A stretch of DNA of 64,000 bases from Pseudomonas orientalis (GCF_001439815.1 NZ_JYLM01000005.1:1-64000), one strand, 5' to 3'; positions 40,644 to 49,545 are shown, numbered from the stretch's first letter. The notes: a model not told the origin generated them from the letters alone. Program-made: numbers and translations.

Positions 40644-41024
40644 ATGTCCTCTCTGGCAATGAGCTCTTTCGTAGAACAGCAGATCGTCCTTCATCAATTC
40701 ACCGCCAAACACAGCGCCCAGGCCCGCCTCATGTTGGGCTGGAGCCGCGAAGAGCTGGCCCGCCAGGCTGGCGTGGCGGTGCAGGCCGTTCAACAGCTGG
40801 AGAGCCACGGTGACGTCGAGGATGAAACTCGACTGGCCCTGGCGTTCTGCCTGGAGGCGCAAGGGCTGGTGTTTTTCCCGGGGTTTGCACCGGGATGGGG
40901 AATGAGCAAACGCCGGTTCGACGTCGTCTCGGCCGAGCCCGCCACACCTGGCATTATCTCCCGGTTGCTGGGCTCACCCGCTGCATCAATTGATTCAACA
41001 ACGCCTCAACCGAATGGTGCGTAG
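40644..41024 (+). CDS. HTH (XRE-type) regulator under a LexA-like box
   Basis: A 126-residue protein. Residues 22-75 are a Cro/CI helix-turn-helix (SAQARLMLGWSREELARQAGVAVQAVQQLESHGDVEDETRLALAFCLEAQG). The C-terminal 45 residues are unstructured and lack a peptidase domain, so it cannot self-cleave like CI or LexA. Such small regulators often act in SOS-induced prophage or bacteriocin circuits, but no structural genes are nearby. GGAGAAA precedes the ATG. Its 3' end overlaps the convergent P-loop gene by 71 bases. Confidence 0.75.
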   Translation: MSSLAMSSFVEQQIVLHQFTAKHSAQARLMLGWSREELARQAGVAVQAVQQLESHGDVEDETRLALAFCLEAQGLVFFPGFAPGWGMSKRRFDVVSAEPATPGIISRLLGSPAASIDSTTPQPNGA

Positions 41025-41511
41025 AGTCCAGCCGGATTACCGGGCAACTCAATGGCTTCAACCAGCTTTCATGCCGACGCAAACTGCGCAGGCTGCGGTT
41101 GCCCTCGTCGTAACGCGCGGCCCAGGCAAGAAATGCGGCGCTGTTTGCATGGCGGCTACCGCCTTCGAGTATCTCGTCGCCGTACCGCTGTTGTTCTCGC
41201 ACGCGCAGGCGGTGCAGGCGGACGTCGGGGTCCAGGCGCAGAAAGACCACATGGGTGAACAGCGGGATCATGATATCCCCCCATCCGCATAGTGACCCGG
41301 ACAGCACCCAGCCTTCATGGCTCGCGGTGTGTTCCTGCAGCATGCGGATGCGCTCATCTTTGGGCCGGGCGACAGAGAACGGCTCCGGGGTTTGCTGCCA
41401 GTAATAGAAGTCCGAGTCGAAAAAGGCCACATTCAGGCAGTCGGCCACCGCCTTGCCCAAGGTAGTCGTACCGACGCCCGCAGCGCCAATGATGTGAATT
41501 CTGTAAGCCAT
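40954..41511 (-). CDS. P-loop nucleoside/adenylate-kinase-like protein
   Basis: A 185-residue P-loop NTPase. The Walker A region GAAGVGTTTLGKAVA has Thr in place of the invariant Lys, a variant seen in a group of adenylate-kinase-like proteins. FFDSDFYYW looks like a substrate or Mg-binding strand, WVLSGSLCGW a Walker B-like strand and LRLDPDVRLHRLRVREQQRYG a lid with Arg residues. The substrate is unknown. It overlaps the SOS-boxed regulator tail to tail. Confidence 0.75.
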   Translation of the reverse strand: MAYRIHIIGAAGVGTTTLGKAVADCLNVAFFDSDFYYWQQTPEPFSVARPKDERIRMLQEHTASHEGWVLSGSLCGWGDIMIPLFTHVVFLRLDPDVRLHRLRVREQQRYGDEILEGGSRHANSAAFLAWAARYDEGNRSLRSLRRHESWLKPLSCPVIRLDSTHHSVEALLNQLMQRVSPATGR

Positions 41512-41647
41512 GGTGTTCTCTCCATGACATTGAGTTCAAGCAGCTCCGTTATTGGGCCAGCACTGGCGGAGCTCTACGTATTATTTGTCGGTTGGCCGCA
41601 CAGGGACAACCTCTGCCGTACGCCGTTGAGCAGAGGTCGGGGCACAT

Positions 41648-43189
41648 TCAGACGTTGCCTTCAGGTACCTCAGCCGCGTTATCTGCCGTTACCGGCGCTG
41701 GCGTAAACGGAGTGCCAGGGAGGAAAGCCGGCTCTTTGATCGCCTGTGTCGCTTGCTCATAAACATAGGCAGCCGACAGCAACATGGCCTCGCTGTCCGC
41801 CGCGCCGTAAAGGTAAAGTGCCGTTGGCATACCCTCGTCATCCATGCCAGACGGAACGGACATTCCCGGGTAGCCCGCCGCAGCGCTGCAAAAATAATTG
41901 TTTGAGAGAAAATTCGACACCATGGCGTCGAGCTTGTGCTCTTTCATCGGATCATCGATGGCTTTCTGAAAGACGGGGAGGACGGCCTTCCACAGCTTAT
42001 CGCGCTGGTCCTGAGTCGTTTCCAGGCCGTTGATAAGCTCCAGCAACTTCTGGTCAGGCTCACCGGGTTGCAAGTTACGCTTGTTGAATGCAATCAGCTC
42101 CGTCAGCGATTTGACAGGCAAGCCTTCGCGTCCGGCAAGATACTCTTCCAAGTGATGCTTGACGTCTGAAAACAACGCTTCGTTGTAACCGCCATAGGTT
42201 CCCTCATCAACGCCATCCTCGAGCGTACCCACAGGCACCAGGATCGCACCTTGAGACCGCAACACCTCAAGCGCCTGTACGTAATGCTTGCTGTCGGCGC
42301 GCTTCGCGGGGTCCCTTGCCTCCTCTGCGGACAATTCAGGCACAGGCGTGTAGCCAATTCGCTTGCCTTTCAAGGCATCGGATCGCAGACCTTCGGTGTA
42401 GACACGGGTCTCGGTCATGGCGTTGAGCGCTTCTGCCGCATCGCAGACATTGCGGGTGAACGTGCCAATCGTGTCCATGCGTGAACTGGTCATGACACCC
42501 TCGTTGCTCAGCAAGCCTACAGAGGTCTTCAAACCAAAGACGCCGTTGTAAGCCGCTGGAGTAATGACTGATCCGTTGGTTTCCACCCCCAACGCCAGCG
42601 GCACATGCCCCTGGGCAACCGCCACGGCGGAGCCTGAACTCGATCCTGCTACTGCCCCTCCCAGGCGATGTGGGTTCAACGTCTGGCCGCCTCGCGAGCT
42701 CCAGCCATCCACGGGTAGTTCAGAGCGGAAGTTGGACAGTTCGCTCATGTTGGTTTTACCTACAACCACCACCCCTGCCTTCAGCAAGTTGTCCACAACC
42801 TTGGCATTCCTGGTGGCGCCCTTCCCCACCAAAGCCTTGGAACCAGCGCTTGTTTGCATACGGCCACTGGTTTCGAATACATCTTTGAGCGCGATCGGAA
42901 CGCCGTGCAAATACCCACGCACATGGCCCTTTTTACGCTCCAGATCGCGTGCCCTGGCGTCCTTGAGCGCATCCGGGTTGGTTTCTACAAATGCGTTACC
43001 GCCCTGCAGTCCACGATCAATAGTGGCGATTTGTCTGAATGAATTTTTCACCAGCGACTCTGAGGTGACTCCGCCGCGACTGGCCATCTCCCCTGACATT
43101 TGACAGGCGCCCTTGAAGCCCTGCGGTGGGCTTGAAAGCTCTCGCAGCAGACCTGCCGCCCACCCACCTGCCGAAATTGGTCCGATCAT
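41648..43189 (-). CDS. Amidase signature family protein
   Basis: A 513-residue amidase. The catalytic triad parts are visible: Lys in HGVPIALKDVFET, the cis-Ser/Ser region GGAVAGSSSGSAVAVAQG and LGVETNGSVITPAAYNG. The C-terminal part has HKLDAMVSNFLSN...AGYPGMSVPSG. Members hydrolyse amides of many kinds; the substrate here is unknown. The first 35 residues are Gly/Ala-rich with no clear signal. It lies 109 bases after a shorter amidase-like gene. Confidence 0.87.
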   Translation of the reverse strand: MIGPISAGGWAAGLLRELSSPPQGFKGACQMSGEMASRGGVTSESLVKNSFRQIATIDRGLQGGNAFVETNPDALKDARARDLERKKGHVRGYLHGVPIALKDVFETSGRMQTSAGSKALVGKGATRNAKVVDNLLKAGVVVVGKTNMSELSNFRSELPVDGWSSRGGQTLNPHRLGGAVAGSSSGSAVAVAQGHVPLALGVETNGSVITPAAYNGVFGLKTSVGLLSNEGVMTSSRMDTIGTFTRNVCDAAEALNAMTETRVYTEGLRSDALKGKRIGYTPVPELSAEEARDPAKRADSKHYVQALEVLRSQGAILVPVGTLEDGVDEGTYGGYNEALFSDVKHHLEEYLAGREGLPVKSLTELIAFNKRNLQPGEPDQKLLELINGLETTQDQRDKLWKAVLPVFQKAIDDPMKEHKLDAMVSNFLSNNYFCSAAAGYPGMSVPSGMDDEGMPTALYLYGAADSEAMLLSAAYVYEQATQAIKEPAFLPGTPFTPAPVTADNAAEVPEGNV

Positions 43190-43298
43190 GAAATACCCCT
43201 GTAACTGACTGAATGAGAGCTATCGGCCGATAACCCAACACCAGTCTAAGAGGCTGTTAACGCGCCTCTTTACAGGCTAATCCGGCTGCCCGGCATGA

Positions 43299-44036
43299 TC
43301 ATTCCATACCCGCTGTAGGCACGTCGGGGGGTATCAGTTGAGCGCAAGCACGCAGCAGAACCTTCACGCGCGCTCCCGCCCAGCGAGCTCCGTAAAACCA
43401 GAGTCGGGTCCCATCTTCCAGTGCCTGGCAGCCACTGGGGTAACCGCTTCTGCAAGCGGCGTGAAACGCTTGGCTTTGCTCATCTGACACCAAGGCATCC
43501 AAACGATGGCTGGCCACAAGCTCGTCGATGGCAGTGCCGGATTCAAGCGGGTCGTCCGTACGCCGCGTGTCCACTGCCACTAACTCCACCCCCGCCTGGC
43601 GCAGGATGGCGAAGGCTCGGCGCGAGGCTACGCTCTGGTCACTGGGTTCAAAATGCCCATCGCGTACATATCGGCTTACATAGCCGATTCGCCAACCATC
43701 CAGCATCGGAGCGGCACCGAAAGCACTGTTGTTTTGCACCAGCGGGACTTCCACCATTACGGGTTCAGTGGGGTCGACACCACTGATGGCCACCAGTGAT
43801 AAAGCGGGGTCTCGCGTGGGTTTGATCATGGGCGCCAGAGCATTGTAGCCGGGTATGAGCACCGCTCCCTCAGCGCGTCCGGCAGCGAAAACGATAGCAC
43901 CGGGACTGGCGCTATCGGTTCCCGCCTGGGTGGTGCTGGAAGGGCCAGGTTCGGCGCTCCCCTGCGCAAAGGCGTGCGGCGACGCTGAGAAGCAGGGTAT
44001 GCCCAATCGCCAGAGTTTCTTGCAGTCGTCGTTCAT
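43299..44036 (-). CDS. Amidase-like protein lacking the catalytic domain
   Basis: A 245-residue protein whose latter part parallels the C-terminal half of the amidase downstream: AISGVDPTEP, DGWRIGYVSRYV, AFAILRQAGVELVAV and SHRLDALVSDEQSQAFHAACRSGYPSG. The Lys-Ser-Ser catalytic region is absent. The N-terminus (KKLWRLGIPCFSASPHAFAQG) may be an export signal, though weakly hydrophobic. A good ribosome site (GGGGGAG) precedes the ATG at 44036, so it seems to be a made protein rather than debris. The role is unknown; it could bind a ligand or the neighbouring amidase. Confidence 0.65.
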   Translation of the reverse strand: MNDDCKKLWRLGIPCFSASPHAFAQGSAEPGPSSTTQAGTDSASPGAIVFAAGRAEGAVLIPGYNALAPMIKPTRDPALSLVAISGVDPTEPVMVEVPLVQNNSAFGAAPMLDGWRIGYVSRYVRDGHFEPSDQSVASRRAFAILRQAGVELVAVDTRRTDDPLESGTAIDELVASHRLDALVSDEQSQAFHAACRSGYPSGCQALEDGTRLWFYGARWAGARVKVLLRACAQLIPPDVPTAGME

Positions 44037-44145
44037 GCCAACGTCTCCCCCGAAATTAAGTTTCCGAGGGATCATCGCACTCCCTTCCGACGTTTGTCGC
44101 AGCGTTGAAACACCCTGAAAACACCTTTTCCCACGCGTTCGTTAC

Positions 44146-45204
44146 TTAGCCTGCGGCGTGTTCTTTTGCATCATGCGTCTCTACTTCCAACCACCACGCA
44201 TGCCCTCGCTCGGGCTGGTTGAGCCTGAATGCCTGTCCCATGGCCGGTGTGGCGATCGACACATTGCGCTCCCAGGCCAGCGCCATGATGCGGTCGAACG
44301 GCTCGTGCCAGGCGTGGAACGCCAGGTCGAACGTACCGTTGTGAATCGGTAGCAGCCAGCGGCCCTTGAGGTCGATATGCGCCTGCAAGGTCTGCTCCGG
44401 CTGCATATGCACATGGGGCCAGTCGACGTTGTAAGCCCCGGTTTCCATCAGGGTCAGGTCAAACGGTCCGTATTGCTCGCCGATCCGCTTGAAGCCGTCG
44501 AAATACCCCGTATCGCCGCTGAAAAAGATCCGCCGCGCGTCATCGATCATCACCCAGGAACACCAAAGGGTCTGGTTGCCGTCAAACAGGCCACGCCCGG
44601 AAAAATGCTGCGCCGGCGTGGCAACAAAACGGATGCCATCAACCTCGGTGCCCTGCCACCAATCCAGTTGCCGCACCTTGCCGGCATCCACACCCCATTT
44701 GACCAGTGTGTCTCCCACGCCCAAAGGCGCAAGAAAGTACTGCGTCTTGTCGGCTAACTGGACGACAGCCGTGCGGTCGAGGTGGTCGTAGTGATTGTGG
44801 GACAGGATCACCGCCTCCAACGGCGGCAGCTCTTCTAGGCTGATAGGGGGCTGGTGGAAACGCTTGGGGCCGGCCCAACTGAACGGCGAGGCGCGCTCGG
44901 CGAACACCGGGTCGGTGATCCAGAACTTGCCGCGCATTTTCAGCAGCACGGTTGAATGGCCCAGGCGGAACACACTGTGATCAGGAGCTGCCAGCAAGTG
45001 TTCGCGGGTCAGTCGTTGTACCGGGATGTTGCCCACAGGTCGCGTAGTGCGCGGCTTGTTGAACAACATGTTCCAAAAGATACGCAAGGTCTTGCCAAAA
45101 CCACCGTGCGGCACCGGCGCATCGTTATTGAAATGCCCCTGGTCCCGCTCGGCAGGCTTGCGCGCAGCGGGTGCGGGATCAAGACGGGTTGAAAGGGTGG
45201 CCAT
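44146..45204 (-). CDS. MBL-fold metallohydrolase (NAPE-PLD/RomA-like)
   Basis: A 352-residue metallo-beta-lactamase-fold enzyme. Zinc motif SHNHYDHLD, then ATPAQHFSGRG, FSGDTGYFDGF and PIHNGTF give the full ligand set. The region LGHSTVLLKMRGKFWITDPVF is typical of the YfnR/RomA/NAPE-PLD subgroup that acts on phospholipid-like substrates. I chose the ATG at 45204; an in-frame extension into the operator region is not conserved. It is divergent from the TetR gene and probably repressed by it. Confidence 0.88.
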   Translation of the reverse strand: MATLSTRLDPAPAARKPAERDQGHFNNDAPVPHGGFGKTLRIFWNMLFNKPRTTRPVGNIPVQRLTREHLLAAPDHSVFRLGHSTVLLKMRGKFWITDPVFAERASPFSWAGPKRFHQPPISLEELPPLEAVILSHNHYDHLDRTAVVQLADKTQYFLAPLGVGDTLVKWGVDAGKVRQLDWWQGTEVDGIRFVATPAQHFSGRGLFDGNQTLWCSWVMIDDARRIFFSGDTGYFDGFKRIGEQYGPFDLTLMETGAYNVDWPHVHMQPEQTLQAHIDLKGRWLLPIHNGTFDLAFHAWHEPFDRIMALAWERNVSIATPAMGQAFRLNQPERGHAWWLEVETHDAKEHAAG

Positions 45205-45234
45205 TACACAGTGACTCCTACGTCCGCTGATAAT

Positions 45235-45297
45235 TACACTGCACAGTGTAGTTTCTACATTGCAACAAAACTCTGAACAAGTAAACTGCCAAGTGTA
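45235..45297. promoter_or_regulatory. Two palindromic operators between MBL and TetR genes
   Basis: TACACTGCACAGTGTA at 45235-45250 is a perfect 16-base palindrome. TAAACTGCCAAGTGTA at 45282-45297 is the same palindrome with a few mismatches. They start 47 bases apart in the 120-base divergent gap, the expected layout for a TetR protein controlling both genes. Confidence 0.75.
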
Positions 45298-45324
45298 ATT
45301 TCCTCTTCGAGCCGAACGTCCTCC

Positions 45325-45951
45325 ATGAATGCCTCCCCACGCCTCACCGACCGCAAACGCGAAGCCATCGTGACGGCGGCCATCGCCGAATTTCGCAGCA
45401 ATGGCTTCGAGGTCACCAGCATGGACAGGATCGCCGCCACCGCCGGCGTTTCCAAGCGTACGGTTTACAATCACTTCCCCAGCAAAGAAGAGTTATTCGC
45501 CGAAATTCTCCACCAGTTGTGGGCCAGCAGCGCCGCGCAGCTGGATGTGGCGTACAGCAGCGACCAGCCTTTGCGCGATCAACTGCGCAGGTTGCTGGAA
45601 GCGAAAATGAAGATGATGGCGGATGCCAACTTCCTCGACCTGGCGCGCGTGGCCATTGCGGCCACTATTCATTCGCCGGAACGCGCCCAGGACATGGTCA
45701 ACCGCCTGAGCGAACGCGAAGAAGGCTTTACTCTATGGGTACGCGCCGCCCAGGAAGACGGCCGACTGAGTGGCGACGACCCGGCGTTCGCCGCCCACCA
45801 GATACAAAGCCTGCTCAAAGCCTTCGCATTCTGGCCGCAGATTACCCTTGGCCAACCTACCCTCGACGCAGCCTCCCAGGCCCATGTGATCGAATCGGCG
45901 ATCGATCTGTTCCTCGCAGGTTATGAGGTCGATTCTCACCGCGCCCGGTAA
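45325..45951 (+). CDS. TetR-family repressor
   Basis: A 208-residue TetR protein. The N-terminal HTH is REAIVTAAIAEFRSNGFEVTSMDRIAATAGVSKRTVYNHFPSKEELF; the C-terminal domain is helical and ligand-binding (AefR-like). It faces the MBL hydrolase gene across two palindromes and very likely represses that gene and itself. The inducer is unknown, perhaps a lipid-like substrate of the hydrolase. Confidence 0.9.
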   Translation: MNASPRLTDRKREAIVTAAIAEFRSNGFEVTSMDRIAATAGVSKRTVYNHFPSKEELFAEILHQLWASSAAQLDVAYSSDQPLRDQLRRLLEAKMKMMADANFLDLARVAIAATIHSPERAQDMVNRLSEREEGFTLWVRAAQEDGRLSGDDPAFAAHQIQSLLKAFAFWPQITLGQPTLDAASQAHVIESAIDLFLAGYEVDSHRAR

Positions 45952-46227
45952 CAAATCGGCATCAGTCGTCTTACAACTCCTCGTCTGAATCTTCCTCCTT
46001 CAGGCCGCTGCGATAGCATAATGCCGCCATTGGTCGCCTGGTCAAAAAATACGCCTCCCAAGCGGCGAACTTCTTGGCTGGCCAATCACTCTGAACCCGT
46101 TGTTCCACCCCTCTGTCAGCACAAGGAAGCTGGCAATGAGCAAGTCAACCGTGAGGCCCAGGTGCCCTACGGGGTCAGGCGCATCTACATGGAATCCTCA
46201 TACGCATGCCTGCTCGAGCTCCCGACC

Positions 46228-47547
46228 ATGCTATTCAATGCTTACAAAAAAACCATCACTGCCTTGCAACACACCAATGCCCAACAGGCCAGCCTGCTGG
46301 ACGCGATCGAGCGTTCCATGGCCGTGATCGAATTCGACTTGCAGGGCACGGTACTGCGCGCCAATGACAACTTCTTCAAGACCATGGGTTACCGCGCCGA
46401 ACAGGTCCTGGGCCAGCCCCACCGGATGTTCTGCACACCGGCGTTCGCCCGCAGCGCCGAGTACAACCAGCTGTGGACGCAGCTGCGCAACGGCCAATTC
46501 CAGTCAGGCACCTTTGAACGGGTGGGTGCCAATGGCCAATCGGTATGGCTGGAAGCCAGTTACAACCCGGTAAAGGATGACGCCGGCCGCGTGATCAAGG
46601 TGGTGAAGTACGCGATGGACGTCACCCCACGCCTGCAGGCCGAAAGTGAAACCAGCGCCAAGCTGCAGGCCATCGACCGCGCCATGGCGATGATCGAGTT
46701 CAACCTCGATGGCACCATCATCACCGCCAACGCGAATTTCCTGCAGCGCATGGGCTACAGCCTGGCGCAGATCCAGGGCAAGCATCACCGCCTGTTCTGC
46801 ACCCCGGCGCTGGCCGGCAGCGCCGCCTACAGCGAATTCTGGAAGCGTCTTAACCAGGGTGAACTGTTCAATGGCCAGTTCGAACGCGTGGACAAGCATG
46901 GCAATACGCTGTGGCTCGAAGCCAACTACAACCCGGTGTACGACGCCAGCGGGCGTCTGTGCAAAGTGGTGAAGTTTGCTTCGGACGTCACCGCCCGTGT
47001 GCAACAGCATGCGGCCGATGCGCAAAGCGCTGCACAGGCGTATCACCTGTCGCTGAACACCCAGGACATGGCCGAAAAAGGCGCCGACGTGATTCAGAAA
47101 ACCGCCACCGGCATGCGCGACATTGCCGTCGACATCGACGCATCCTCGCAGCTGATCGCCAAGTTGGGCGAGCGATCGCAACAGATCACCACCATCGTCA
47201 ACACCATTCGCGGCATCGCCGACCAGACCAACCTGCTGGCTCTCAACGCCGCCATCGAAGCCGCCCGCGCGGGCGAGCAAGGCCGTGGCTTTGCCGTGGT
47301 GGCCGATGAAGTACGCCAACTGGCGGCGCGCACCAGCGGCTCCACGGCGGAAATTTCCGGCATGATCGCCATGATCCAGGACGAAACCCGCCAGGCCATC
47401 GACAGCATGGACGCCACCCGCGACCGCGCTGCCCAGGGCGTGGAGCTGGCCAATCAGGCCGGTACGGTGATCCTGCAGATTCGTGAAGGCACCAGCGAGG
47501 CGGTGCAGGCAGTGAGCGCGTTTGCCAATGAGCGGGGCAATCGCTGA
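46228..47547 (+). CDS. Soluble double-PAS chemoreceptor, BdlA-like
   Basis: A 439-residue protein with two tandem PAS domains (about 25-135 and 145-255) that are duplicates of each other: [30 protein letters not shown] and [23 protein letters not shown] methyl-accepting signalling hairpin follows ([32 protein letters not shown]). No membrane helix is present. BdlA of P. aeruginosa has this architecture and governs biofilm dispersal; the C-terminal coiled coil is similarly short. The start at MLFNAYKKT is chosen because the family begins there; the frame is open for 69 codons further upstream. Confidence 0.8.
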   Translation: MLFNAYKKTITALQHTNAQQASLLDAIERSMAVIEFDLQGTVLRANDNFFKTMGYRAEQVLGQPHRMFCTPAFARSAEYNQLWTQLRNGQFQSGTFERVGANGQSVWLEASYNPVKDDAGRVIKVVKYAMDVTPRLQAESETSAKLQAIDRAMAMIEFNLDGTIITANANFLQRMGYSLAQIQGKHHRLFCTPALAGSAAYSEFWKRLNQGELFNGQFERVDKHGNTLWLEANYNPVYDASGRLCKVVKFASDVTARVQQHAADAQSAAQAYHLSLNTQDMAEKGADVIQKTATGMRDIAVDIDASSQLIAKLGERSQQITTIVNTIRGIADQTNLLALNAAIEAARAGEQGRGFAVVADEVRQLAARTSGSTAEISGMIAMIQDETRQAIDSMDATRDRAAQGVELANQAGTVILQIREGTSEAVQAVSAFANERGNR

Positions 47548-47619
47548 CGGCTTCTTCATGTGCCTGGCCGGGGCTCGGTCTATAGTGCGTAGGCCTTACG
47601 CCACCGACGCGAGCCCGCC

Positions 47620-48138
47620 ATGCCTTCAGAAAAACCTGACCCGATCCCTGTCGACCACCTGCGCTTCCATCGGCACCACGCGCACCTGGCGCCGACCTTT
47701 GGCAACGATACCTTTGCCCTCAAGGCCGAAGCCTTCGCGCGCTTCTTCGGCACGCCGACGTTCCTCGGCGCGCAAACCGCCATTGTGGTGCTGTGGGTGG
47801 TGCTGAACGTGACTGGCATCACCCACTTCGACGTTTACCCGTTCATCCTGCTCAACCTGGCCTTCAGTCTGCAGTCGGCGTATGCCGCGCCGCTGATCCT
47901 GCTGGCGCAGACGCGCCAGGCTGCGCGCGACAAAGCCCAGTCCGACGCCGACGCACAACACCGCGAAGCCCTGGCCAGCGCCAATACCGTACGCCAGGCC
48001 CAGGCGCAACAGACCACCCAACAGTTGCTGGAACTGCTGGAGCAGAACACGCGGCTGACGCAAATGACCAAAGAGCTGACCGAACGTATCGAAACCCTGA
48101 CCTGTGAAATGCATCAGCACTTTGTACGCAAAACTTAA
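47620..48138 (+). CDS. DUF1003 membrane protein
   Basis: A 172-residue protein with two membrane helices (GAQTAIVVLWVVLNV and FILLNLAFSLQSAYAAPLILLAQ) joined by a short periplasmic loop with the DUF1003 motif FDVYPFILLNLAFS, and a long C-terminal coiled coil (about 105-160). Function unknown. Its stop shares bases with the stop of the convergent LysR gene. Confidence 0.88.
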   Translation: MPSEKPDPIPVDHLRFHRHHAHLAPTFGNDTFALKAEAFARFFGTPTFLGAQTAIVVLWVVLNVTGITHFDVYPFILLNLAFSLQSAYAAPLILLAQTRQAARDKAQSDADAQHREALASANTVRQAQAQQTTQQLLELLEQNTRLTQMTKELTERIETLTCEMHQHFVRKT

Positions 48139-49019
48139 TGGCGCAGCCAGCGCACATGTCGCCCCAGCTCATCAAACAGCGTCACCACCGAGCGCAACGC
48201 CCGGCAATCAGGGCGCGTCAACAGCCACAGCGCCGTGTCATGGCCTGCCAAAGCGGGGCCCAGGGGTTGCAAGCCATCGTTCATCAGGAAATCCGGCAAC
48301 GCCGCCACCCCCAGTCCGGCGCGTACCAATTCCGTCACCGACTGCATGCTGTTGCAGCGATAACGGGGACGCACGCCCGGCAGATGTTCGCGGCGCCAGG
48401 CCACCGTGGGGTGATCGGGTAAAAACTCGTCCGGCGCGATCCAGGCCAGGTCGGCCAGTTCCTGGCCTGCATGCCGACGGGCATAGTCGGCACTGGCGCA
48501 CACCTGATACGTCACCGTCCCAAGGCAACGTCCGACCAGATGCTCCGGCGGTGTTCTGGTCAGGCGCAGCGCGATGTCCGCATCGCGGCGGCTGAGGTTG
48601 GCGAAATCATTTGAGGTGCTCAGCTCCAGGATCAACGCTGGATAGTCCGCCATGAACCTGGGCAGGGCGGGGAGCAACAGACCTTGCAGCACCGCGTCGG
48701 TACAGGTCAGGCGCACCGTGCCGCTGATCACTTCACCGCCCTGCTCCACACTGATGCGCGCAGCCTGCAAGGCAAGTTCAGCGCGCTCGGCCTGTTGCGC
48801 CAAGTGGTTGGCCAGGCTGGTAGGCAGATAGCCGGCGCGGCTTTTTTCAAACAGCGTCTGGCCCAGGGCGGCTTCCAGGCGCCGCACCGCACGGAACACG
48901 GTGGACACATCCACCCGCAGCAAACCCGCCGCTCGCGCGAGAGTGCCGCCACGAACCAGGGCGAGGACCAGCGACAGGTCGGTGTAGTCGAGCTGATAGT
49001 GCGCGGCTGCATTGAGCAT
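48135..49019 (-). CDS. LysR-family regulator
   Basis: A 294-residue LTTR. The HTH is LVLALVRGGTLARAAGLLRVDVSTVFRAVRRLEAALGQTLFEKSR; the effector domain follows from about residue 90. It is divergent from a small two-gene unit (41-residue ORF plus monooxygenase), which is the likely target; CGCCAAT occurs twice in the 80-base gap between. I chose the ATG at 49019; an extension of 12 residues is possible. Confidence 0.9.
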   Translation of the reverse strand: MLNAAAHYQLDYTDLSLVLALVRGGTLARAAGLLRVDVSTVFRAVRRLEAALGQTLFEKSRAGYLPTSLANHLAQQAERAELALQAARISVEQGGEVISGTVRLTCTDAVLQGLLLPALPRFMADYPALILELSTSNDFANLSRRDADIALRLTRTPPEHLVGRCLGTVTYQVCASADYARRHAGQELADLAWIAPDEFLPDHPTVAWRREHLPGVRPRYRCNSMQSVTELVRAGLGVAALPDFLMNDGLQPLGPALAGHDTALWLLTRPDCRALRSVVTLFDELGRHVRWLRH

Positions 49020-49099
49020 GTGGGAAAACGCCAATATCGATTGCGTGAGCGCCAATCTATAGTGCCCACCAGGACACTACAAGCCATGGGATGCACACG

Positions 49100-49225
49100 A
49101 TGAACGACACCCCGCTGTACCGGTTCGACGGTTTTTGGTGCGTGCCCGCCAGCCCTTACCGCGAAGGCGCGCTGCGCGCCGTCCGATTTGCCCTGCTCAA
49201 GGCGTGCCGGGAGGCCTCGGCATGA
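49100..49225 (+). CDS. 41-residue small ORF coupled to the monooxygenase gene
   Basis: MNDTPLYRFDGFWCVPASP begins a 41-residue protein with basic and aromatic residues and two Cys. Its TGA overlaps the ATG of the next gene (ATGA), the hallmark of translational coupling, and it begins right behind the divergent LysR promoter. Too short for any domain call. It may be a leader peptide or a real small partner protein. Confidence 0.5.
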   Translation: MNDTPLYRFDGFWCVPASPYREGALRAVRFALLKACREASA

Positions 49226-49542
49226 TCGCCAGGACTCCGGCACCGCCTTACTACGCGGTGATTTTCAGCTCACTGCGCACCGAGGTCGACCAAGGCTACG
49301 GTCAGGCCGCCACGCGCATGCTGGAACTGGCGCGTGAACAGCCTGGATTTCTCGGCGTGGAGTCGGCGCGGGAAGAGGGTTTGGGCATCACCGTGTCCTA
49401 CTGGAGCAGCGAAGCGGCGATCCTGGCGTGGAAACAGCAGGCCGAGCATCGGCAGGTGCGCGAGCAAGGGCGTTCGCTCTGGTACACAGCGTTTCAAACT
49501 CGCGTATGCAAAGTAGAGCGCGATTACGCATTCCCGACATGA
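49222..49542 (+). CDS. Antibiotic-biosynthesis-monooxygenase (ABM) family protein
   Basis: A 106-residue dimeric alpha-beta barrel protein: YYAVIFSSLRTEVDQGYGQAATRMLELAREQPGFLGVESARE and VSYWSSEAAILAWKQQAEHRQVREQGRSLWY with the HxxVREQG pattern of ABM proteins. Members oxidise aromatic compounds without cofactor or degrade haem; the substrate is unknown. Translation is coupled to the small ORF upstream, and LysR at 48135 is the likely regulator. Confidence 0.85.
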   Translation: MIARTPAPPYYAVIFSSLRTEVDQGYGQAATRMLELAREQPGFLGVESAREEGLGITVSYWSSEAAILAWKQQAEHRQVREQGRSLWYTAFQTRVCKVERDYAFPT

Positions 49543-49545
49543 ACA

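Noticed and set aside
41317..41706. 129-codon frame between the P-loop and amidase genes
   Set aside because: It runs antisense through the P-loop gene and into the amidase end, with no protein-like pattern.
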